Shown: positions 1-6,615 of the stretch, piece after piece
Numbering within the stretch: the first letter of the stretch is position 1
Layout of the letters: each line of letters opens with the position of its first letter
NCBI GenBank assembly: GCA_001802655.1
Contig: MGZO01000101.1
Location: 8,062-26,930 of the forward strand
Reading direction: 5' to 3'
Length of the DNA: 18,869 nt
DNA from: Hydrogenophilales bacterium RIFOXYD1_FULL_62_11
Lineage (GTDB): Bacteria; Pseudomonadota; Gammaproteobacteria; Burkholderiales; Thiobacillaceae
The notes under the pieces: model-generated
What the model was told of the DNA's origin: nothing
The model's database searches: none
Seen by the model: the letters and a program-made list of their open reading frames with translations, nothing else
Translations under genes and position numbers: made by a program

Positions 1-1
1 C

Positions 2-472
2 TCGGTCATCATGTCCACCGCCTCCGGCACCCTGCTCGCGCCTTCGGTCACCATTTCTGAAAACATCATCAAGGAACTCATGCCGCACCACCGCATGAGC
101 CAGACAAAACTGCTGTGGATCACCCGCAGCGTCGTCGTCGTCTTCACCCTGCTGGTCGTCGTCTACTCGCTGTGGTCGCTGCAAAGCGAAACCAGCATCC
201 ACACCATGGTCGCCAACGCCTACAAGATCACGCTGGCCTGCGCCTTCGTACCGCTGGTGGCTGGGCTCTACTGGAAGCGCGCCAACAATGCCGGCGCCGG
301 GCTGTCTATCGTGCTGGGCCTGACGGCCTGGATCGCGATGGAGTTCATTGCGCCCGAAGCCGCTTTGCCGCCGCAGTTTGTCGGCTTGCTGGCCAGCGCA
401 GCAGGCATGATCGCCGGTTCGCTAATGCCACGCCTTTTCGGTGGCCGTCGACCTCTGCCTCACCACACTTGA
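2..472 (+). CDS. Sodium:solute symporter family protein, 3' fragment
   Basis: This is the C-terminal part of an SSS-family (sodium/proline-type) secondary transporter of the inner membrane. The reading frame is open from base 2, so the real start lies left of the window. The first visible residues, SVIMSTASGTLLAPSV followed by TISENI, resemble the conserved SSS helix in which a Met-Ser-Thr-Ala stretch precedes a Leu-Leu-x-x-Ser motif. At least three further hydrophobic helices follow: one near VVVVFTLLVVVYSLW, one from YKITLACAFVPLVAGLYW, and two short ones near the C terminus. The protein ends with a basic tail (RLFGGRRPLPHHT) and TGA at 470-472. The substrate cannot be told from this fragment. 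I see no convincing terminator after it. Confident at family level only. Confidence 0.8.
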   Translation, partial: SVIMSTASGTLLAPSVTISENIIKELMPHHRMSQTKLLWITRSVVVVFTLLVVVYSLWSLQSETSIHTMVANAYKITLACAFVPLVAGLYWKRANNAGAGLSIVLGLTAWIAMEFIAPEAALPPQFVGLLASAAGMIAGSLMPRLFGGRRPLPHHT

Positions 473-708
473 TGTCCTCCGGTCAGGCTTTCAGGGCTGC
501 CTGTCCTCAGGGCCACCTTGGCGAGGATGTCGTGACCAGACCTGATTCCACCCCCGCAAGGTCACGCCAAATCGAATTCCGGAGTCCGCGTAAATGCATC
601 TCCAGTCCTCTCAACATATACCCACCTGCTGTCGGTTTTTTTTACAGCATGGGTGATGCTGCCGGTTAATCGACGCTGTACCACCCCCACAAAAAACACG
701 CAACACAT

Positions 709-732
709 TGTTATTAAATACATTTAATAACA
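709..732. promoter_or_regulatory. 24-bp perfect AT-rich palindrome, candidate operator
   Basis: The half-site TGTTATTAAAT (709-719) is repeated exactly as its reverse complement ATTTAATAACA (722-732) around a 2-bp centre (AC). It ends 12 bp upstream of the sigma-54 -24 element, so its centre lies near -50 relative to the predicted start site. It has almost no G or C and no T-run after it, so it does not read as a terminator. It could bind a dimeric regulator, or be a bending or IHF-like element. The ligand is unknown. Confidence 0.55.
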
Positions 733-744
733 GAACGCTATTTC

Positions 745-760
745 TGGCATGGTCAATGCT
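745..760 (+). promoter_or_regulatory. Sigma-54 (-24/-12) promoter of the PEP-CTERM gene
   Basis: TGGCATGGTCAATGCT matches the RpoN consensus TGGCACG-N4-TTGCW with the invariant GG (746-747) and GC (758-759) separated by exactly 10 bases, preceded by the preferred pyrimidine. Transcription is predicted near 771, giving a leader of about 130 nt. PEP-CTERM genes are known in some betaproteobacteria to depend on RpoN with the PrsK/PrsR two-component system, and prsK lies at the other end of this window. No wet-lab evidence exists here. Confidence 0.75.
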
Positions 761-902
761 TTATTCATGTCAGGTACGGCGCGGCTCCTGTCTGCTCTTT
801 GTGTGATCAGGGCGCCCTGGAGAACGCTTCGAAGTTAAAACATCTCCGTTAGCCATTCCAAACCCTGCTGATTTTTATTCATACACACCTGGGAGCAACC
901 TC

Positions 903-1658
903 ATGAAAAAAACCACAATAGCCCTGACCCTCTCCCTGATGGTCTCCGGCCCGGCTTTCTCCGCGGCATTTGTCAATGGCGGCTTTGAAGACGGCAACAC
1001 CAATAGCTGGTCCGTCGGCACAGCCACGCGCAACGGCAATTTGAGCACGCTGGATCCCAGCACCTACCTGAACGGCGCGACAGGCCGCTCTGCGATTGTT
1101 ACTTCCGGCCTCGATCCGATCATTGGCGCATCAATGGCGAACACCGTTTATTCCGGCAATTACGCTTACCGCGTGGAAAACACCATTGATGGCGGCCATT
1201 TGTCCGTTGTCAGCCAGACGGTTACCAATTACACCGAGTCCAACATTTTCTTTGCCTGGATGTCCGTGCTCGAAGGCGCCCACAGTGCCGAGCAGGCCGC
1301 CGGCATGAAAATCCAGCTGACCGATCTGACGACGGGCATTGACATCATTTCCCGCATTTACAGCGCTGAATTCAGTGCGGTCGATGGCCGATTCAGCCAG
1401 GCTGGCTCCTATTACTACACACCGGTATGGCAGATTGAACAGCTGGCAATCGACAGCTCGCTGCAAGGGCATGATTTCCGCCTCACGGTGCTGGCTACCG
1501 ACTGTGACCCGACGGCTCACCTCGGCTACGTCTACCTGGATGGTTTCGGCGCACAGATTCCGGATGTCGACAATGGCGTGCCCGAACCCGCCACGCTTGC
1601 GCTGCTGGGTCTGGGCGTGTTGGGTATGGGTGTTGCACGCCGCCGCAAAGCTGCCTGA
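903..1658 (+). CDS. PEP-CTERM sorting domain-containing surface protein
   Basis: A 251-residue exported protein predicted to be processed by exosortase. Residues 1-20 form a signal peptide (MKKTT, hydrophobic core, cut after PAFSA). The mature part starts with NGGFEDG, a frequent opening of PEP-CTERM proteins with a beta-sandwich, carbohydrate-binding-like fold, and ends in the region GYVYLDGFG. The C terminus from about residue 226 carries the full tripartite sorting signal: VPEP, a hydrophobic helix of Leu/Gly/Val, and the basic tail RRRK. The start is supported by GGGAG at 891-895, seven bases ahead. The exosortase (EpsH/XrtA type) is not in the window. The gene stands alone between a sigma-54 promoter and a terminator. 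The precise role is unknown; proteins of this class are linked to exopolysaccharide and floc or biofilm matrices. Confidence 0.9.
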   Translation: MKKTTIALTLSLMVSGPAFSAAFVNGGFEDGNTNSWSVGTATRNGNLSTLDPSTYLNGATGRSAIVTSGLDPIIGASMANTVYSGNYAYRVENTIDGGHLSVVSQTVTNYTESNIFFAWMSVLEGAHSAEQAAGMKIQLTDLTTGIDIISRIYSAEFSAVDGRFSQAGSYYYTPVWQIEQLAIDSSLQGHDFRLTVLATDCDPTAHLGYVYLDGFGAQIPDVDNGVPEPATLALLGLGVLGMGVARRRKAA

Positions 1659-1676
1659 TCGCTTTTCCGGCCCCCA

Positions 1677-1709
1677 CAAAAAAGCCGACGCGATGCGTCG
1701 GCTTTTTTT
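1677..1709. terminator. Bidirectional intrinsic terminator
   Basis: A 9-bp perfect stem AGCCGACGC (1683-1691) / GCGTCGGCT (1695-1703) with loop GAT is flanked by an A-run on the left and a T-run (1703-1709) on the right. It therefore works for both strands. It lies between the convergent PEP-CTERM gene (stop 1658) and the ATP sulfurylase-APS kinase gene (stop 1726), terminating both. Confidence 0.9.
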
Positions 1710-1725
1710 ACACCGGCTTCCCTAG

Positions 1726-3354
1726 TCAGCGCAGATAGCCTTCGTGCTCCAGCTTAAGCAAGATCTGCTGCACGGCTTCGTCGATTCCGAGTCCGGTGGT
1801 ATCGATCGCCAGTTCCGGTTTCTCCGGAATCTCATAGGGGTCCGACACGCCGGTGAACTCGGGAATCAGACCCGCCCGCGCCTTGGCATACAACCCCTTG
1901 CGGTCGCGGCCTTCGCAGGTTTCGATCGGCGTGGCAACGTAGACTTCGACGAAGCCACCGACGGCTTCAATCATGCTGCGGACGTCGCGGCGGGTCTGAC
2001 GGTAGGGCGCAATCGGCGCGCAAATCGCAATACCGCGATTCTTGGTGATTTCACTTGCGACGAAGCCGATGCGGCGCACGTTGATGTCGCGGTGCGCCTT
2101 GGTAAAGCCCAGTTCGGATGAAAGATGGCGACGCACGATATCGCCGTCGAGCAGGGTGACGCAGCGACCGCCCATTTCCATCAGCCGCGCTGCCAGTGAA
2201 CGCGCCAGGGTGGATTTCCCGGCACCGGACAAGCCGGTGAAAAACACGGTAAAGCCCTGCCGATCGCGCGGCGGGGTTTGCCGATGCAGTTCGGCCAGCA
2301 CTTCGGGGAAGCTGTACCAGTCAGGTATTTTCAACCCGGCCTGCATGCGGCGCTGAAACTCGTCGCCGGACAAGGTGAGCGTGCGTGCGCCTGCCGGGGC
2401 ATCGGCTTCAGGCAGGTGCTCGGCGCGATCTTCCACATACACCATGCGCGGATAAGCAATCAGGCGCACGCCGATTTTTTCCGCCAGCTCGGCTATCGGC
2501 CAATCGGCGGTGGGCCGACTGAGGTCGGCACCGCGACGGCAATCGCCATCTGGCTGATGTTCCCCCCCTGCGATCAACAGACCACAGCCGTAATTGCGGG
2601 CAACGATGGCGCGCAGCAGCAGCGCGCGCACACTCGCTTCGCGCGGCGGCGCCGGCAGCAGAGACAACTGGGTGGACGCCGCAGGAAAGCGCTCACGGAT
2701 GGTGATAAAGCTGCGCACCAGACCAAAGTACGCCGGGGCATCGGTAATGTCGCCACCCGCCTGCGGATGCAGCAGCAGATTGGCTTCGCTTTCGATCGCG
2801 GTTTTCAGGCAAAACTCATACTGCGCGCGATGCATCGGTTGACGCGCCTGCCACGCCACCACGCGACGCCAACCACGGCGGCTGAATAGCGCGCGCAGTT
2901 CAGCGGGGGTGGCGCGCAGGTTCGAAAAATCGGGATGCGGCGGCAGCGCAACACCCTCCAGTGCGCCGCCCAAGTGCCAGACGCCCGCGTCTTCCCACAC
3001 CTCGCTCAGCGTGAGGATAGCCAGCATGAAACCTTCGCCATCGCGCAGGGCAACGCGATCCCCCGCTTTCAATGTGGCGGCATTTTTAGGATTGCAGGTC
3101 AGCGTGACCGGCAACGGCCAGAAAGTGCCATCGTCGAGTTGCTGCCGGGATTCAACGCTTGCGCATTGCGCGCGCGTCATGAATCCGCTGAGCGGTGAGT
3201 AGGCGCCGCTCATCAGCATCTCAAGCTCGCATTGCTGGCGCCAGTCGAGATCTAGCGAGGGCAGACTGAGTGCTTCCTGCTTGAGCGATTCACTTTTAGC
3301 CGGGTCGATCAGGTTGATGAGGGTGCCGCCGTAAGGTGCAATGAGCTGGTTCAT
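1726..3354 (-). CDS. cysC: ATP sulfurylase-like/adenylylsulfate kinase fusion (sulfurylase half degenerate)
   Basis: A 542-residue fusion. The C-terminal third (from about 365) is a complete APS kinase, which phosphorylates APS to PAPS: P-loop GLSGAGKS (374-381), LDGD (402-405), the PYR..RR region near 450 and the FTGVSDPYEIP signature (500-510). The N-terminal part (about 1-350) has the ATP sulfurylase fold, with SGAYSPLSGFM near 49-59, but its active-site motifs have changed. QxRNPxHxxH reads QARQPMHRAQ (169-178), and the GRDHAG loop reads GGEHQP (263-268). This half probably makes little or no APS. From memory, a Thiobacillus denitrificans fusion of this size has a similarly altered sulfurylase site. 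It is the last gene of the minus-strand unit, 14 nt after the DHH gene. The order (sulfurylase first) is as in Aquifex, not as in animal PAPS synthases. Confidence 0.9.
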   Translation of the reverse strand: MNQLIAPYGGTLINLIDPAKSESLKQEALSLPSLDLDWRQQCELEMLMSGAYSPLSGFMTRAQCASVESRQQLDDGTFWPLPVTLTCNPKNAATLKAGDRVALRDGEGFMLAILTLSEVWEDAGVWHLGGALEGVALPPHPDFSNLRATPAELRALFSRRGWRRVVAWQARQPMHRAQYEFCLKTAIESEANLLLHPQAGGDITDAPAYFGLVRSFITIRERFPAASTQLSLLPAPPREASVRALLLRAIVARNYGCGLLIAGGEHQPDGDCRRGADLSRPTADWPIAELAEKIGVRLIAYPRMVYVEDRAEHLPEADAPAGARTLTLSGDEFQRRMQAGLKIPDWYSFPEVLAELHRQTPPRDRQGFTVFFTGLSGAGKSTLARSLAARLMEMGGRCVTLLDGDIVRRHLSSELGFTKAHRDINVRRIGFVASEITKNRGIAICAPIAPYRQTRRDVRSMIEAVGGFVEVYVATPIETCEGRDRKGLYAKARAGLIPEFTGVSDPYEIPEKPELAIDTTGLGIDEAVQQILLKLEHEGYLR

Positions 3355-3368
3355 GTCGATTCCGGAGT

Positions 3369-4325
3369 TCAGCGATAAATGTCGAAAAAAGCCGCATTGA
3401 AGCGACCGAGCTCGGCTTCGGGCAGATGGTTGATGCCGGCCGCGCCTTTGCGCCCACCGCCGGTTTCAAACTGACTGCACAAGGTGTCGGCCCCCGATTT
3501 GGCCACCATCGGTGCGCGCACGCTCACCACATAGCCGCCGTCTGCTTTGGCCGTGAGCACAGCATGCGCCTGCGTGGGCGACTCGACCGCGAGCTGGTTG
3601 CCAAATACGCCGGAAATCCGCCGCGCCCATTTCTCTGCGGGCAGCATGAAAATACGGCCGCTGGCGCGCGTCTCCGCCGCATTGACAGCAACGGCGCGCG
3701 CCATATCGCTCTGGTAACCCGTATTGAGCGTTTGATACGCCGCTGACTCGGCGATGAAGGCAAAAGGGTCGGCATAGGGACGCAGCTGACGATACAACTC
3801 GGCGGGGTCGAAAAACAGATCGTCGAGCGTCTCGCCATAGCCGTTGTAGTTGAGGCATTCGCCCAGCGACTGTAAATGCGCCAGTTGATCGGTGGACCAT
3901 CCCAGCGGCAAGGCAGCCTGACGCGCGGCGTCGGCCAGGTTGTCGCCAAACGCAGCGACCACCGCCCACGCCAATTGTTTGCCACCCAGATACTGATTCA
4001 CCAGCAGGCTGGTGCAGACGTTGGCATCGGTGTCGATGTGCGGCTCGAAATGTGGATGAACGGGTATGTCGCCTGGCTGGTGGTGGTCGAAATACCGCAC
4101 TTGCGCGCCTGCTTCCAGCAAGCCGTCTAGCGCCTCGCGGTTTTTCGACAGCGCAATGTCAAGTACGGTGACCTGATCGCCTGCCTGCGCCTTGACCCGT
4201 TTCAGCAGGCTGATGTCGCGTTTGGGGCCGGTCACCAGTTCGGACTCGGCGGGGTGAACCAGGCGCAGTTGGTGCAACGCGCAGATGCCATCGGCATCGC
4301 CATTAAAAACGTCAATCAGGGCCAT
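3369..4325 (-). CDS. DHH family phosphoesterase
   Basis: A 318-residue cytoplasmic protein. The DHH metal-binding set appears complete: FNGDADG (D10, D12), VLDIA (D56), FDHHQ (D80-H81-H82) and AFGDN (D128). A DHHA1-like C-terminal glycine motif GGGRKGAAG (289-297) follows, with Arg where NrnA-type enzymes usually have His. Family members cleave phosphodiester or phosphomonoester bonds (nano-RNA, cyclic dinucleotides, PAP); the substrate here is unknown. The start at 4325 (MALIDVFNGD) is preferred over an upstream frame extension to 4412. It places the conserved motif at the N terminus and gives a 14-nt overlap with the VanZ-like gene, so translation is probably coupled; no strong Shine-Dalgarno is visible. 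Its position beside an APS kinase makes PAP a candidate substrate, by inference. Confidence 0.85.
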   Translation of the reverse strand: MALIDVFNGDADGICALHQLRLVHPAESELVTGPKRDISLLKRVKAQAGDQVTVLDIALSKNREALDGLLEAGAQVRYFDHHQPGDIPVHPHFEPHIDTDANVCTSLLVNQYLGGKQLAWAVVAAFGDNLADAARQAALPLGWSTDQLAHLQSLGECLNYNGYGETLDDLFFDPAELYRQLRPYADPFAFIAESAAYQTLNTGYQSDMARAVAVNAAETRASGRIFMLPAEKWARRISGVFGNQLAVESPTQAHAVLTAKADGGYVVSVRAPMVAKSGADTLCSQFETGGGRKGAAGINHLPEAELGRFNAAFFDIYR

Positions 4326-6615
4326 GAGAAGGGGGACGCTGGGAGGGTGCGGAACGGAAGAACGGCCATTGTATGAAGGCAAGCGTTGCAATGACAAGCG
4401 TGTGCAACACACTGTAACGCAGCCAGATGACAGGCTGGGAGGCGTAATGCTGGCGATCGCTGCTCAACAGAAACTGCAGGGCTGAAAACTGCTGGCCGTA
4501 TTTATCGATTTCATCTGCCAGCCCAAGGTGCAACAACCCGATAGCCAAAGGAAGCGAGATCAGCAATCCGATCAAGCGTGCGCTGCGCTGCGCTTTGCTC
4601 ACGGGAGAGGCAAACAAAGCCGCAACGAAAAACAGGCTGTAGAGCCAGACACATAATGCGGCAAATGCCAGCGGCTGCGGGGTGGCAATAAGCTCGGTCA
4701 GGTTGTCGGTCGCGGCCTCGATCATTACACCCCAGTAAGCCAACAGCAGCACCGGAAGCGCCGCCCAAAAATGCAACGCACCCAGATGCTTTCCACGCCA
4801 GCGGCGCACCGTTTGCGCGGCCAGATACAACAAGGAACCGGGCACCGCCGCCAGTGCTACCCAGCGCAGCCCGGTTTCCCACTGTCCCGGCCAGTTCAGC
4901 ACTGGGCTACCGACCAGATCGTGCAGGCTTTCAACCGGCACCGCCGTCCATAGCAGCCCAAACACGACGACACCATAAAATATCAAACCAAGCAGCACTT
5001 GCCCGGCACGCATGCCGCCAGACACCGTGCGCCGTGCCAGCCACAACGGCCACACGGCCAGCCAGACGCATGCCAGCGCAAGCAGCGGCGCAGCCCACCA
5101 GTAGGCATCCTGCCCAAACAGCTCACGCACGTTGTAGGGGACGAAGGGGGCATGTGCTGCGCCCCAAAACAACAGGCTCAAACCGCCCAGCACCAGGAAA
5201 AAGTAGCCGCGCACTGCGGGTTCAGGCGCGACGGGCGCGGCTTCCCGGGTCTCGGTTTTTTGCTGGGCCACAGGCTGGCGCGGCGCCCGCGCCATGCGAC
5301 GCGCCACGCCATAACCCGCCAGCCCACCCAGCCAGGCCAGCAAAAAATCGGTGGTGTCAGCAATTTTGTGCGGCAGCATCACCTGCCCCAGCTCGATCAG
5401 GACAGGCATCCCCGCCAGCACCAGCATCGACACGGCAAACAGCGGACTGCGCCAACGCCATGGCTGGCGCGCCACGCCCCATGCCAGCAGGCCGCCAAGC
5501 GGCGCAAAGAACAGGGTCTTGCGCAAGACCTCGGTAATGGCGCGATATTCGGTACCAAAGTAATACACCTCGAACGGCACGCGCTGTACGAAGTCGAGAC
5601 GGCTTTTAACAAACGCGCCATCGGTGCGAAAGTCAAAGGGAAACCAGAACACAAAACACAACGCGGCCATCCATCCCGCCGCCAGCGCAAACGGCAGCCA
5701 GTTCGCCCAGAGCGGTGGCTGGTCGTGCAACGCGGCGCGCGTGGCCAACCGGCTCCCCACCAGACTGCCCAGCGCGGCGCCAAGCGCTGCAGTGAACAGG
5801 TCCGTCACATCGCTCACCCGCGAATAAACAAACAGCTGCAGGCATTCCAGCAACGCTGCAGTGGCAAGGGTCATTCCCCACACACGCCAGGTGCTGCGTG
5901 TGCCATCGAGTCGCCACAACAAGGCCAAAGGAACCCAGATCAAGGCATCGGTGGCGATTTCATACAGTGCATAGGCCGCGTCATCCGGCAGCCGGCCAAA
6001 CGGAATCAGATTGACCTTGCCATCCTGCCATTTGTGAAAAATCTCGACCAGGCTGATGGTCAGATCGAGCGGCAGGACGTTGTAAACCAGCACGCCCGCC
6101 AGATACACCCAGGCCAGGCGTTCAGCCAGCGCAGCGCGGGCATGCTGACGTTGCCAGGATTGCAGCCATTCAAGAAAACGGCTGCCCGCCCCCCACCAGA
6201 CCAATACACCAATGAGGCCACCCAGGGTTTCAGCCAGGATGTCGTTCTGCGACACCGTGCGCTGCGGAAAGAACAGCTGGGTAAACTCGATACCCACACT
6301 CAGGGCGGCTGCAGCGGGAATCAGCACCAGCATGACGAGACGGGTTCGCAAGGTGCTGGAACCGGCTGTCAACACGCCCATCCACAAGAAGGTCAGCGGA
6401 ATAAACAGCAGCAGATTGGCCATCCAGTCGGCCCGCGAGCCGATACCCAGATCAAGAAACGGTATTGCGGAAAATCGCGACACCGCTTCACCCCATGACA
6501 ACGCGCGGAAATCCAGCGGCACCAAACTGCCGTAGACCACAAACACGGTGTAGGCCAGCGCACCCAGCCACAACAGACCACGAAGCGGGAATGACGGCGC
6601 AGTATTGTGTTTCAT
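4312..6615 (-). CDS. Multi-pass membrane protein with three tandem VanZ-like domains
   Basis: A 767-residue inner-membrane protein. Three repeats of the VanZ pattern can be read directly. Each has an early P-x-D-F/L element (VPLDF 32-36, LPLDL 181-185, FPFDF 325-329) and a middle helix starting near NLLLFIPL (68-75), DALIWVPL (223-230) or KTLFFAPL (366-373). Each then has an E-x-x-Q helix with a downstream D/N-D and Gly-rich helix: E110..Q113 with NDILAETLGG, E257..Q260 with TDLFTAALGA, and E408..Q411 with TDFLLAWLGG. A hydrophilic linker (about 440-468) leads to some eight more hydrophobic segments up to 750, with no VanZ motif I can recognise. VanZ itself gives teicoplanin resistance by an unknown route; most homologues have no known role. 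The gene overlaps the beta-helix gene by 4 nt (ATGA). Confidence 0.85.
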   Translation of the reverse strand: MKHNTAPSFPLRGLLWLGALAYTVFVVYGSLVPLDFRALSWGEAVSRFSAIPFLDLGIGSRADWMANLLLFIPLTFLWMGVLTAGSSTLRTRLVMLVLIPAAAALSVGIEFTQLFFPQRTVSQNDILAETLGGLIGVLVWWGAGSRFLEWLQSWQRQHARAALAERLAWVYLAGVLVYNVLPLDLTISLVEIFHKWQDGKVNLIPFGRLPDDAAYALYEIATDALIWVPLALLWRLDGTRSTWRVWGMTLATAALLECLQLFVYSRVSDVTDLFTAALGAALGSLVGSRLATRAALHDQPPLWANWLPFALAAGWMAALCFVFWFPFDFRTDGAFVKSRLDFVQRVPFEVYYFGTEYRAITEVLRKTLFFAPLGGLLAWGVARQPWRWRSPLFAVSMLVLAGMPVLIELGQVMLPHKIADTTDFLLAWLGGLAGYGVARRMARAPRQPVAQQKTETREAAPVAPEPAVRGYFFLVLGGLSLLFWGAAHAPFVPYNVRELFGQDAYWWAAPLLALACVWLAVWPLWLARRTVSGGMRAGQVLLGLIFYGVVVFGLLWTAVPVESLHDLVGSPVLNWPGQWETGLRWVALAAVPGSLLYLAAQTVRRWRGKHLGALHFWAALPVLLLAYWGVMIEAATDNLTELIATPQPLAFAALCVWLYSLFFVAALFASPVSKAQRSARLIGLLISLPLAIGLLHLGLADEIDKYGQQFSALQFLLSSDRQHYASQPVIWLRYSVLHTLVIATLAFIQWPFFRSAPSQRPPSHGPD

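Larger units (their letters stand above)
473..902. other. 430-bp gene-free region upstream of the PEP-CTERM gene
   Basis: No convincing gene is present in either strand; the open frames here are short or continue out of phase from the symporter gene. The left half (473-700) shows nothing I can name apart from a weak 6-bp hairpin at 627-649 (TGCTGT / ACAGCA). The right half holds a perfect 24-bp palindrome (709-732), a sigma-54 type promoter (745-760), and an approximately 130-nt leader with a 12-bp self-complementary site CAGGGCGCCCTG (808-819). A Shine-Dalgarno GGGAG at 891-895 precedes the next gene. Confidence 0.7.

Noticed and set aside
627..649. Hairpin TGCTGT / ACAGCA with T-run, as symporter terminator
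   Set aside because: The stem is only 6 bp, the T-run lies in the loop rather than after the stem, and it is 155 nt from the stop.
115..669. 184-codon plus-strand frame overlapping the symporter end
   Set aside because: Arg/Pro-rich out-of-phase reading of the symporter gene that runs into the intergenic DNA; no start support.
4326..4412. Longer DHH protein starting at 4412
   Set aside because: The added 29 residues are not DHH-like, lie inside the VanZ-like coding region and push the metal motif away from the N terminus.
4999..6498. 499-codon open frame on the plus strand
   Set aside because: It is antisense to the VanZ-like gene. The product is Gln/His/Arg/Pro-rich with no recognisable domain, as expected of a mirror frame of a GC-rich membrane protein gene.
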